A stretch of DNA of 57,716 nucleotides, taken from Mucidula mucida. Its lineage: Eukaryota; Basidiomycota; Agaricomycetes; Agaricales; Physalacriaceae. Positions 1 through 10,400 of the stretch are shown piece after piece (within the stretch, counting starts at the first letter, position 1; each line of letters starts with the position of its first letter). Both the position numbers and the translations under genes were made by a program. The notes beneath the pieces are model-generated. The model did no database searches. It had not been told where the DNA came from and saw nothing but the letters and a program-made list of their open reading frames with translations. The stretch is taken from NCBI GenBank assembly GCA_015501055.1, contig JADNYV010000226.1, positions 1 to 57,716 on the forward strand, given 5' to 3'.

Positions 1-169
1 TCGGGCGTATTTGGCTCAAATCTTTCTTTCGCAGGTTTTGTTGGTGAAGTCGTCGATGATATTTTAGATGTTTCAGTACCCGTACTGTAAATAAATTCTG
101 CATCTGACGACCCTTCCCTTGATGACTGCTCCGGCAGGACTGCGTCTACTGCGGGAGCTTCGCAAAACC
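1..169 (-). CDS. pol: Pol N-terminus of family A, partial (continues off the window)
   Basis: Read in the -1 frame from the slippery site at 164-170, the minus strand stays open to position 1. It encodes the acidic linker that precedes the protease; the same linker is seen in the copy at 49850-50022 (for example DAVLPEQS, then YSTGTETSKIS). There is no methionine at the junction, so expression is expected to depend on frameshifting from gag. Only about 55 residues are visible, so intactness beyond the edge is unknown. Confidence 0.7.
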
Positions 170-1075
170 CAACTCTTCGGCCAACTTCTTCTTTTCCTCG
201 TCGTTCATTTCGGTCCATAAACCCCGAATCGTCTGGGGTCGACCCTTCTTCGGACAGAACCTGCTAACATGGCCATGTTCGCCACAGCTGAAGCAGAGTC
301 CCCTTCGACGTGCATTGTCGATGTCCATCGGCCTGCCGGCTCCTCCATAGGTAACACCGGTGGCATCTCGTCGTGTGATCGGCGTCGGGGGTGGGTTCGT
401 AGGATTGGCTCTTGATGTAGCCGCCTGCGGAGCTTGGGGCCGGACCTGCATGCCGGACCTCTTGCTCGCCGCCCGCCTTCTCCATAGCTGATCGATCTGA
501 ATGATCTGTGCCTTCCAATCCTTGTACTTCTTTGGCAACCCATCTCGGCTGCCATAGATCTGGTCGATGATCTTCTCGTTGACATTGGTCTCGAGAAGTC
601 GCACGACAAATGCATCATCCTTCGAGTATTCCGCCTGAGTAAGCAGGACCTCGAACTTCTGAAAGAAATCTTGAGCGGTGTCTTGCCCCTGGCGCAACCG
701 TTCGATCTGATCTTGCGCATCTCGCGCGAGGTTGGAGTCCACAAATCGCTCCTTCAAGTTCTCTTTGAACTCAGTCCAAGAGACTGTCCATTCCTCTTCT
801 TCCTCATCGAAGTTCTGGTCCGAGTAGTTCTGGACCCATGCATCAACATGATCTCCTCGGATGTAGGAGAGAACAACATCGATCCTTTCGGAGTCCGATG
901 TGAGGTTGTTCTTCTTGTCACGGATGTATGTAAACATCGATCGCCACCAGCTCTTGTACTTGGACTTGTCCCCGTCATAGTCATAAGGCTTGTTGACCAG
1001 GGATCGGCCTTTGGTTTCGTCATTGGCGTGATGAGCGGGTGTGTGATGAGCGGCTTCTGGTGCCTCGTTGGACAT
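146..1075 (-). CDS. gag: Gag of family A gypsy element, intact
   Basis: A 309-residue capsid-nucleocapsid polyprotein. Residues 30-215 resemble the retrotransposon Gag capsid domain (the region with YKSWWRSMFTYI, VLSYIRGDHVDAW, and the RLRQGQDTAQDFFQKFE stretch). A Pro/Thr-rich linker follows, then one CCHC zinc knuckle near residue 260 (CFSCGEHGHVSRFC). The start is the ATG at 1075, followed by MSNEAPEAAHH. The stop at 146-148 overlaps the pol frame, which is -1 relative to gag. Among the gag copies in this window, this is the only full-length one with the knuckle in frame. Other copies are truncated (14407-14782), carry a stop (20725) or are frameshifted (50100). Confidence 0.93.
   Translation of the reverse strand: MSNEAPEAAHHTPAHHANDETKGRSLVNKPYDYDGDKSKYKSWWRSMFTYIRDKKNNLTSDSERIDVVLSYIRGDHVDAWVQNYSDQNFDEEEEEWTVSWTEFKENLKERFVDSNLARDAQDQIERLRQGQDTAQDFFQKFEVLLTQAEYSKDDAFVVRLLETNVNEKIIDQIYGSRDGLPKKYKDWKAQIIQIDQLWRRRAASKRSGMQVRPQAPQAATSRANPTNPPPTPITRRDATGVTYGGAGRPMDIDNARRRGLCFSCGEHGHVSRFCPKKGRPQTIRGLWTEMNDEEKKKLAEELGFAKLPQ
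164..170 (-). promoter_or_regulatory. -1 ribosomal frameshift heptamer GGGTTTT (gag-pol)
   Basis: Minus strand reads TTG GGT TTT GCG in the gag frame, giving the canonical X XXY YYZ heptamer G GGU UUU 15 nt before the gag stop. Sliding back by one base enters the open pol frame. The heptamer is identical at 20590-20596 and 49968-49974 in the other copies, although their flanks have diverged. No downstream pseudoknot was modelled. Confidence 0.72.
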
Positions 1076-1658
1076 GATGGATCGGGGTGATGGAATTGGA
1101 GAGTGAAAGGGTGAAAGTGGGGATATGGGTGATGCGGATTTGGATGAAACGGGTGAGGGAATAGAGGTTTGGATGAATAGGGAGGGATCGCCTAGATCTG
1201 AAATAGAATCCAGGACTTGGTAGGGTGGGGAATGATGATGTGTATCGTAAGGTAAGTAAAGTAGGTAGGTATCGTAACTGTCTACGCTATTTTACCGACT
1301 ACTGACTACGTATCTACGGAGCCCAAGAGCTCGTCACAAGTTCGCAATTGCCCAGCCGACGTCCCTCTGGTGTGAGGTAAGCCGAAGTTTTCCTGGGAAC
1401 GGGGGTTGACCCGTAAACAGCGCCCACTGAAGTGCAACTGCCAAAAGTTCGTTCTCGTGAGAGCGGCTACTTCCAGCACCCGAGGCAGTTATCTCTAACT
1501 GTTAGCCGGCGCTACTGGGACCAATACACACGTATGCGGACGTGCGCTGGAATTAGGAATCCGTCGATCTGTAAACAGGAAAGGGAATGGGGAATGTACG
1601 ATGATCAAACAGCAAAGTGCTGATCGACGATCAGGGATGTGTGGTAGGTGGTAGAAAG

Positions 1659-1670
1659 TAGTTCCGATCT
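1659..1670 (-). promoter_or_regulatory. Self-complementary primer-binding site
   Basis: Two nucleotides after the LTR end, the minus strand reads AGATCGGAACTA. It is the exact reverse complement of TAGTTCCGATCT at 1789-1778, the predicted 5' end of the element's own RNA. No TGG (tRNA CCA complement) is present at the LTR boundary. This is the arrangement of Tf1-type self-primed elements. Other copies keep 10 or 11 of the 12 pairs. Confidence 0.75.
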
Positions 1671-1672
1671 TC

Positions 1673-2201
1673 TGTTAGCGACTGACTAAGCCACAAGACT
1701 CAACCAGGTACCACAGCAAGAACTAAGGAAGAAAGCGTCCGCGTTCGTAAGACTAGGCTAGGCCAGGTGTATAAACGAGATCGGAACTAAAGTACAATGA
1801 TACTACACTACTGCTTATATACTATTAAGTCTGTGTTTGAAGCTCCTTGTCCATACGCGTTTCCACTAGGGATGCTCCACGCCCTTGACCCAGTGTTGTA
1901 TGCTACTAGTCCGTGAAACCATTAAATACGAGTGGTGACTGCATGTAAGTAATAATACTGAAACGACCATGTGTACTACGAGTGTCGGCGGTGTGTATAC
2001 AATAGGGAGTCCATGAGGTATCGGCATGTATGATGTCATCCATGTGTTGGGCGTGTGTCCGACATGAGTACGGCTTCGGTAATGAAAAGGGGTATGATTG
2101 GTGACGAAACAGATGATGAAACGGTCCGTTGGTTGATAAGACAAGGCTCCCGATAAGATATGATAAGATGTGAAAATGTGAAAATATGGCGATTCATAAC
2201 A
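1673..2201 (-). repeat. Family A 5' LTR, 529 bp
   Basis: On the minus strand it begins TGTTATGAATCGCC and ends CAGTCGCTAACA, giving 5-bp terminal inverted repeats TGTTA/TAACA. Boundaries come from comparison with the LTRs at 45486-46014 and 52647-53175, which are both 529 bp and flanked by CCGGG. A TATA box and a predicted start site place U3 at about 2201-1789 and R-U5 at about 1788-1673. Confidence 0.92.
1814..1821 (-). promoter_or_regulatory. LTR TATA box (TATATAAG)
   Basis: TATATAAG on the minus strand lies 33 nt upstream of the AGTTCCGATCT that is complementary to the primer-binding site. That is the normal TATA-to-start distance, so transcription should begin at about 1788. The box is conserved in the other LTRs (for example 13660-13667 on the plus strand). 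Confidence 0.65.
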
Positions 2202-3480
2202 GAACGTTGGGATTCGCCATTTCCTTATCGAACGTCAGAATGCGAAACTGAAATGTCAATGAAACTAACCTGAGCAATGATATCTGCGAGACTGTTCACG
2301 TAGTAGACGTGTCCTAGAGCACCATTGTAGCGGATGCTTTCGATCCCACAAAGCTTTTGAAGGCGTTCGTTCAAGGTTTGCATGCTCTTGACAGACAGAA
2401 CGTCCGGCACGCTATTCGCACTGAGCAACCAAAGAAAGAGATCCAGTTGCTTGTGCGAGAATACGGAGCGCGGCAAATGCATGAGGATATCGAGCGTACA
2501 TTCCTACAAATAGAACAGTTAGCCAAGAAAACACTCACAACAACGAGAACTTACAAGGCGATTCGTCCACGGGTACCAGTAACGCGCCGTTGCAGCATCC
2601 GTGACAATCTGAGCAGGCAAACGTGTCGGCTCATTCGCCGCTTGCTGAGCGCGCTGCTGCGCTTCTAAGATGAAGTTAATACACATTATCAAGCAAGAGA
2701 AAAGCTAGGACCTCGAAGCTCCTCGAATGGGTCTACTGGAGTTGGCTCATCCATATCAGACCGTTCTCCGTCATCATCCTCGTCGCCAGAGTTGTTGTCA
2801 TCATCCAGTTCTTGATATCGAAGCAGGGCTTCAGCAATGCGAGCTGCCCCTTGAACCTCTGGAGGCACATCAACCTCCATGCCGCCGTACGACTCGAAGA
2901 GATCCCAGTTGAAACCAGAAGGTGGCAATGTCTCGGGTTCCGAACGCGTCGTAGGCTCTGCATTGCTGTCAGGGGCAGGGAACCCACCTGGGTTTGCTCT
3001 GTGGACCATGGATTTAAGCAATTGTCGCGAAAAGAGATCAGACAAGAAGGGCAGGGGATGCTCGCCGGCGCCAGAGTATAAAGGAGCAGTGTTCTGGATG
3101 GACTGCAATGGGGTCCGAGCAGCTCCATTGGCTTGGGCGGTCGTCTTGAGTATGGACAACGCGTCCTGGTGTGGAATGGACGCCTCATGCCGGCGCGCAT
3201 TGTCGAGCCGTCGCTGCTTTCCGTCTTTGCAAACCTGGCATTCAGCCACACGGCCTGTGATTTTCCAAACTAAAGGATTCAGCATAGAGAGCCAAAACGA
3301 CATAAAAACACGCACCTTGCGGGTTGAGAGTAGACGCCATATCAGAGAGACCGAAGAACGCGTTGTGGTCAACGCGTGAAGGCCAAGACCAGTCAACGAA
3401 GCTGCCCGCGTGGTCATCACGTCGCGGCGCGTTGAGGATACCGCCAGCATAAACATCAGGATGAACTCAAATCAAAATTT
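2202..3480 (-). pseudogene. Plavaka-type transposase, N-terminal half, interrupted by gypsy LTR
   Basis: Several exons can be read on the minus strand. The first (about 3240-2690) has a C2H2-like cluster (CQVCKDGK...RRHEASIPH) and an acidic stretch ending in DPFEELRGPSFSLA. The next (about 2665-2545) has ARYWYPWTNR. The third (about 2500-2270) contains LMHLPRSVFSHKQLDLFLWL, then KLCGIESIRYNGALGH and YYVNSLADIIAQ. After a short intron comes EMANPNV, and there the family A LTR begins (2201). These blocks are in the order typical of basidiomycete Plavaka transposases. The catalytic half would lie beyond the retrotransposon, outside the window. The upstream exon around 3318-3470 may belong to it or to another gene. 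Confidence 0.78.
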
Positions 3481-4826
3481 CGTGGTATGCACAGGAAATG
3501 GGTGTATTAGTTGTGCTGAGTGTAAAGAGGGTATTTGAAAATGGCGGATGGACAGAGGACATCAAAATTTAGACCCAGGTTATCAGGACGAAAATGGACT
3601 CCAAATCGTTCTCACCCCTTATACCCAAATCATCCGAGGCTCTGGCCGTGTAGGATAAATTTTGTCAGCGCAACAAAAAATGTCTCATCACGTGCTCGTT
3701 CCTGAAACGTTTAGTTCTGCCGGCTGAAATGCCGGTTTCGAACGACCATGCTTTCATACAACCGTATCTGCTATGTTCGAGTTCAATTGGCGCTCAGATG
3801 GCCGTTCTCGTTCCACTCACCGCCTAAATCCGTCGCGGTACCTTGACTAACAGTTGAATAGCACGTTTCGAGGAAAAGCAGGATAACTTCGGTTCAGGTG
3901 AATCCCTTACGCTTGTTGGCCTACTAGAGACACCCGCTCGATCTAGGAAAGGTCATTTCACTCCGCAAAATGTTACTCACCGGTACACACGCTCACGGCA
4001 GCTTATTTGAATCGCCGATGTGGAACCGAGACCTCTGCACTGGACTCAGCTCGACGCGCTGATATTGCTACTACCGTCGCCTCGCAGCGCATCATCTATG
4101 CGACCTTCTGATGCCGGCGCTCATCCACTGCTTGAAAATAAACGACTTCTTCGAGCTCCAGCCAGTTCTCTCAGTTTTTATTCTCAAACATATCGTCCAC
4201 AACTGGTCATTCGAGCGCGGCAGGATCATCCCCTCCCGTCTCGCTACTATTCTCCCCGTCGCGACAAACCTCATTAAGGTGGCATGCCACGATCTGACAC
4301 TGAAGAGCACTGGCGCGGGGTACCATGAACCACCATCCGTGCCTCTCCGAAATTACGGCGCTGCGAATGAATTGGACTACGCGCTCGATATTTGTGTAAG
4401 TCATTCGTGTTTTCTACGTGATACCCTTGCACCGACTGATTGTCCGTAATAGAAGACGATGAATTTACAGAACACGCAAGCCTATACAATACACGGACTA
4501 ACTAAGGTGTTCGGCTGGTCTATAACGACTTGAATCGTCCTATAAGATAGGAAGCATACATTCGCCGTGAGCGACGACGCGCACAATGTTCGATGCCGAC
4601 TATATTGGACTTCATCAGTACGATTCGACGAAAGAGGAAGACAGGTAGTCACCACATAATATCACACGGTATGGGCAGGAGAAGCCTTGGACGCTGACGC
4701 GGAAGAAGAACTAGAGAAAGATAAACAACGGTTGAAGGCTATACTAGAAACAATCCTGATCGTCAAATAAAGTATTAAGTAACAACAGAGATAGAATTCT
4801 AGTCAAGATACAGCCACCAAGAAGAT
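3481..4826. other. Intergenic, no gene recognised
   Basis: Short ORFs exist on both strands at 4020-4450 but overlap each other and show no recognisable domain or splice pattern. I see no TIR, LTR or RNA gene here. Confidence 0.4.
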
Positions 4827-7045
4827 TCAAATTGGGGTGGATGGGTTGATGATACGTTCCTCTATGTCGGAAGGAACATCCTGAGAGCCAATAACAGCAT
4901 CGTCATCGACAAATTCGCCATCCAGGAAACGCGTCAAGCGAGCTGATTCTTTAGAGAAATCTTCCTTCGAAGCTTTGAGACTGGCACGATCAAAATTGAT
5001 GATAGACACCTCGCCGTGTTGGTTGCACATCATATTCCATGAGCATAGATCACGATGCAGGACGCCCTTGGAATGAATAGCCTTTAGGATTTGCTTCAGA
5101 GATGAACTGGGCTTGGATTGAACAAGTTTCAGACAAAGTGAGTGTTAACTCACCGTTCAGCAGGGGGGAATTTGATCCGCTTGTTGCAATCCATCCGTCG
5201 GCCCAGCGGGTCTCCGACGTCATGCAGGACAATGGCGTCTACCCCCCGGATGCTATCCTGATAATAACCAAAAACATAGGGTATGCCATGGACCCCGGAG
5301 GACTGGAGGTGACAGTACACGTCATATTCATGACGAAGAGACATGAGACTTTCCTTCGTGTCTGCTAGCTTGACGACTAAGCGACTGCACGGCAAAGTGT
5401 CGTAGCCCGAACCTAAAACTGCCGTATATGCCTTTCCCGTAGCTCCATGTCCAAGCTTCGCGGTGAGGATGATAGGAAGACATGTAGAGGCCTTGTAGAT
5501 CTTCGAGCGCGGATGATCGGGTGCAAGAAGAACCTGAGGAGTCGGGGAATTATAGTATCTGTACTGGATATACACTGCAAGGACAGGATGTGTCTCAAAA
5601 TAACCAGGTGTGCGCTAAAGTTCATGTCAGAATGGGTAGTATGCTACAACCATTGAACCAACATACGACGCGCAAATCCTTGGGCGGGTTTTTCTTATCT
5701 TGACGCGGATCCTTTGGCTCATTGAGTCTATCCTGAATTCGCGATGCACGAGAAGTCGTTGACGGACGCTGAAATAACAAGCAAATGGTCAAGTAGTGCC
5801 GTAACAATAGAATCCAGACATACTCGAGCCCGCTGTGAGCTGGCCTCGGTTGTCCGTCCGCGTTTGCGCAAGGATTCTTGAGAGATGTGGTCGGCGCTTC
5901 GTTTGTTCGACCCCGAAGCGCTTGGCTCCCGTTCTTGAGCGACGGGTGCATCCAGGACTGGGCCTCGGGCAAAGATATCTTGGAAAATGCTCAAATGGAG
6001 CCCAATCATGAGCTTACCGTATGACGACTGCGGGTCACAGACGTCGATCAGAGGAGTTAAAAAGAGAGTCTGTGTTTCACGGTGTCGAATACCGATCCGA
6101 ACGAAGTTGCCACAATCAAACAGTATGACCGTAACGTCGAATCTAACGGCCTTGACCAATGCCTGTGCGCGTCTCAGAATCACCACAAATGAAGGCAAAG
6201 GAAAATTGCACCCGTTGAAGAAGGTCTTTTGGGCCTGAGGCACCTTGTGGCGAAACTGCGCGAATATCTTTGGGTTTGAAGTGATTCGGAGGCGGATTTT
6301 TGGGTGCTGGTGCCACTCCCGCAGGAAGCGCCGCGACTGCTTTTCTGGTCCTGTTCGAGGTACGCACAAAGACGTCAGTGCAGGCGCAGTTGACTTGGGA
6401 AAATGCCAGAGCAAGGTGTCTGCGTCTGCCGGGCGTATGGCGCCGGGCGTAGGTGCATGCCCAGTTGGCGCCGAATTCACGAGCCAGGGGAATTCTGTAG
6501 TACGCTCCGTAGTGCCTTGGGCAGGGACTAGAGCATCTATCTCCTCTAAGCACCACTGAGCATTCGGGCACAAGAACATCCCTAATGCGAACACTGGAAA
6601 CCGTTTGCGAAGTTCGCGAAGTCTTTCTCGAGAATCAGCAGAGAATTTCTGGAGCTCCTTGTCCGGAAAATCCATCAGCCCAAGGATGATGTTTTCGTCA
6701 TGAAAATGTGTGACATCAACATGCTGATACGGATTGTGATCCCATCCAATAAGCCTTCCGTTGTCTCGGTCGGCGGGGTGCACGAGAAAACTAGATGCTA
6801 CCTGACAGCAGACGCTGGAGATTCCTTCGGCGTACGCGCCGCCGACGTCGGACGCTTTGGATCCGCGCTCGATGTCTGCGTACGACGCCTGAGAAAAATA
6901 GAACATTCCATCATTGTAGTCTGCCCGAGAAGTCTCCGGGAAGAGGGTATCCACAGCGCGCAGGATATCCTCAACAAGGGATGGTAAGATGCAGATGCGC
7001 TTCAGAATGAGATTTTCGTCGAGGTGTGTGTCCAGCTGTGGGGGA
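4827..7045 (-). pseudogene. Protein-kinase-like gene, 5' end cut by gypsy LTR
   Basis: A multi-exon gene read leftwards from about 7045. The N-terminal exon (7045-5828) encodes a roughly 400-residue region of unknown fold, ending in a basic, Ser-rich linker. A kinase-like domain follows in the exons below 5575: glycine loop LGHGATGKAYTA, lysine strand LVVKLA, catalytic loop HRDLCSWNMM, and INFDRA in place of the usual DFG. A 47-nt intron (GTGAGT...CAG, about 5107-5153) joins the lobes in frame, and the stop is TGA at 4827-4829. The loop and magnesium motifs are divergent, so activity is uncertain. No start codon is seen before the family B LTR at 7046, so the 5' end was probably lost. Its last 299 bp are duplicated at 52239-52537. 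Confidence 0.7.
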
Positions 7046-7388
7046 TTCGTGACAGTTACGATCCTTCCACACGTGATTGTTTGTTCAGGTTAGTTCTCGA
7101 GAGAGGATTCGAGCGATGCTGAGTGGGATATAGAGTAGATTTCAAAAGGGTTGTTTCTACATACGATGCGAACAGTGCTAATTAAACTAGTCCGGCGCAC
7201 TGCCCGCATGAGTAAGTACGAGTCATACAAATTCCAAATCAAGTAAGCTACCACGTAGCGTACTTGTGTCCATAACGTGTCCAAGAGGATCGGGGATTGG
7301 TTCGAAAAGGTGGCAAACGTGTCCATAGGATGAGCGGCTATGTCCGCAGATAAGATAGAAAGATAGGAAAAATCACGCGCCCGTTACA
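7046..7388 (-). repeat. Family B 3' LTR
   Basis: The inner boundary is clear: on the minus strand TGTAACGGGCGCG follows the purine-rich tract. The outer boundary is set tentatively at GTAACTGTCA (7046), where kinase-like coding sequence resumes. Positions 7231-7388 match 14783-14941 nearly base for base. Confidence 0.7.
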
Positions 7389-7411
7389 TCCGCCCTTCAA
7401 GTCTTCCTTCC
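7389..7411 (-). promoter_or_regulatory. Polypurine tract of family B
   Basis: The minus strand is purine-rich (GGAAGGAAGACTTGAAGGG) and ends directly at the TG of the 3' LTR, 26 nt after the pol stop codon. This is the expected position of the plus-strand primer. Confidence 0.6.
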
Positions 7412-7436
7412 TGCCACCATCACGGAAGACTTCCGA

Positions 7437-10400
7437 CTAATACGCCCGACCCTTGCCTTTGGTGGACTTGTACTTCTTGCGAACGGGTCCGGACGCGTCC
7501 TCGTCGTCGATACGGGATGTGCCTTGGGCCATACGACGCGCGGCCGCCTGGATCTCCGAGTGGTGCCTCTTCTTCGCCTTCTTCTTCAACCTCTCTTCAA
7601 TCGCGGTCGTCTTCCGATCGGTGATGTGTTTCAACGACGACGCGGTCCTCCACAACATAAACTCTGTGATCTGGTCGCGCTTTCTTTCCGCATATGTCTT
7701 CCCATCTGCCTCCATAATATTCCCCTTCAACCTTTCATCCTTCTCGCGATCCACAACCTCGGTCTGGATTTCGACATCGTCGACAACCGACTCGCCCTCC
7801 GTACCTACATCAACGTCGAAGTCGGTGGAAGGTGCCGTACTCGACTGGGACGTCTGGGCTCCGTCTGGAAGGGAGACCTCGCCGAATCCGTCACCAAGTT
7901 TGGCTGCATTATAGCTGCTGGTGGCGGACTGGTAGAAGGCTGGGATAGGTTTGGCTGCGTCAAAGCCATGGGTGAGGGTGTGGTTGTGGTAGTGCCAGAT
8001 TTCTTTGAACTGGGCAGTGGTGAGACGGATGCTGGGACCGAACTCGGTGGGAACGAAGTCAAAGTGTCCAGTGTCGTGATGGTACTGGATATTCTCGGCG
8101 TCGTAGCGTGGGATGGAAGGACCGGCTGTACTGGGGCTGGGACCGGCATCCATGGCTGCATCGGTGGACAGATTGTCGACGGCGGGCATGGCGGAGGCGT
8201 CGTTATCAGATGTGCTGTCCATGGAGAGATGCAGACGAAGCTGAGAAGGGTAATGCGAAGGCGGAGACGAATGGTGGGCAAGTAGAGGGGGTCGGATTTG
8301 TGAATTTGAGAAGTGCTGGTAAGTGTTGCTGACTTCTCTTCGCTCCCCCAGCTCTTTTATACGTTTTAGAGCTGGTATCTCGACCAAATCGAGCGATATT
8401 CCGCCGGCGAACGCAATTTGTTCATCTTCCTCTTCCAGGTTAGTATCCTTAGATTTCGGAAGTTTAGACGCGTCGCTAACGCCCACAGCCTCTAGATAAT
8501 CCTGCAGGGCGTCGAGATGCTTGACGTGGTCCAATGGGAGCCATGTAACATCGCCGACTTTCCATAAAACTTTAAACAGTAAGTTTGGAGCTTTTCCTGA
8601 ATGGGTCTCAATTTTGTTCACAGCCCATTCGCCCTTCAAACCGTCCAACGGCGATATCTGGCTCTCGCTTCGTCCTGGCAATAATCGGTCATCATTAGGA
8701 TGATGTATCCGAAGGTAAGACGCGTGAAATACATCGTGCACACCACGTTGCTTTAACGAGGATGGTAGGTCTATCTTGAACGACGAGTTTCCGAAGTCCT
8801 TCAAGATCTTGTATGGCCCGATGTACTTTTGGACGAGTTTCCTTGCAAGTCCTTTAGGAAACGTGATGTTCGTGGTGGAAATATACACCAAGTCGTCCGT
8901 GGTAAAAGGTATAGCTTGCCTTTTCCGATTTGCGTCTCGAACTTGTTTGACTCGGGCGTTCAAGATACTGTCGTGAGCCGCCATTACGGCTAGCTTGATT
9001 CGCTGTGCGAATACGCGGACTGCGGGATACTCACTCTTGTCGGGTGAGTCCCAAATCATTGAACGAGGCATCCGTCCCGAGTTCAGAAAGAAAGGTGCGT
9101 ATCCTGTTGTCTCTGAACGTGCTAAATTAATAGCGAACTCGATAGCAGGCAGTTTCGCGACCCAATCCTTCTGTGTCGGCGAAATACATTGCCTCAGCAT
9201 TTGACCGATGGTTCGGTTTGCTCGTTCGGTCGCGCCGTCTGTTTGGGGGTGATAGGCACTCGACATCTTGAGTTTAGTGCCGATTAAGCTGTGCAGGTGA
9301 GTCCAGAAGGTACTGGTGAATAAAACATCACGATCGCTAACAATTGCTTTTGGCAGTCCGTGGTGCCTATAGACTTCAGAGAACACAAGCTCAGCTATGT
9401 CGCGAGCCTTGTAGTTCACACGACCAGGTACCAGATGAACCATACCGGTCAAGTGGTCGATTATTACGACAAGCGCATCAAAATTTCCGTCTCGGTTTGT
9501 GGAAACGGGCAAGGGATCCATAAAATCGATCCCAATGGTGTCCCAGGGACGTTCTGGTGGGTTTAGCGGGTGCAGTAGGCCATACGGCTTCTGATTCGTC
9601 GGTTTAGAGCGGTGGCAAGTCTTACAGGACTTGCAGTACTCTTCGACGTCGTGGACCATCGACTTCCACCACACATGGTCGCGCAAGTACTGCACGGTTT
9701 TCCGAGATCCGACATGTGCAAGAAGTGAGTGTGCTTCATCGATGACAACTTCTCTAATGCTCCGATCTTTTGTTAGAAGATCTGGGATGCACAGCAGTCG
9801 GTTCCCGTCCGTCATGGTGATGTATATGAGCCCATTTTCGATGGTAAAGTTTCGAAATTCCTTCGGCTGGGCCAAGATATCTCTAAATAGCTTGTCAGAT
9901 GCGTAACGATGCCGGATTTCTTCGACAAGGTTTATGCCCGCGCGCCCTTCAGCTAGCGTCTCAAAAAAGGAATCCTCAAAGTCGACGGTGATTTCCTTTT
10001 CGGGAATAGTATCCTCGTGTTTCTCACTAGTATGTTCGCTTGTGGACCCTGGTAATTCAGCGGTCTTCAGGGTAGATTTAAGCGGTGTGCTTCCATTCTC
10101 TGGGGCGCTTTCTAACTCTCTTTCGTCAAATTGAGGTACTGACGGAGCTTCTTGTGCAGGTTCAACTTGTTTGGAATTTTCGTTGGTACCCTCGCCCTCC
10201 TTTCGTTCTCGTGGGCCTTTGAGGACGAAACGATCTTTGACACGTCGAGCAAACATGCCACTAGTCTCCTTCTTTCGAGGTCGGAGGTTCATTGCATTAA
10301 CATCAAGCCCAGTGCTTTCATCCGATGAATCGCACTGATAGGTCAAGTTTTCAGCTTCCGTGCTAACGTACACAGGCATTGACACTGCCTCCTTCTCCGA

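Larger units (their letters stand above)
1..2201 (-). mobile_element. Ty3/gypsy chromovirus, family A, copy 1 (5' part)
   Basis: Minus-strand LTR retrotransposon running off the left edge. In reading order it shows the 5' LTR (2201-1673), a primer-binding site, a leader of about 580 nt, gag, and the first codons of pol. Its LTR, leader and gag match the copies at 13035-14782, 18559-22629 and 45486-52238. Pol is still open at the window edge and gag is uninterrupted, so this may be the least damaged copy here. It has landed inside the Plavaka transposase gene immediately to its right. The left LTR and the second target duplication (expected GAACG, from 2202-2206) lie outside the window. Confidence 0.9.

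Noticed and set aside
671..1090. 139-codon plus-strand ORF opposite gag (repeated at 14392-14772, 21097-21516 and 50237-50878)
   Set aside because: Exact antisense shadow of conserved gag codons; it recurs only because gag recurs.
7524..8285. 253-codon plus-strand ORF
   Set aside because: Antisense shadow of the low-complexity C-terminal tail of family B pol.
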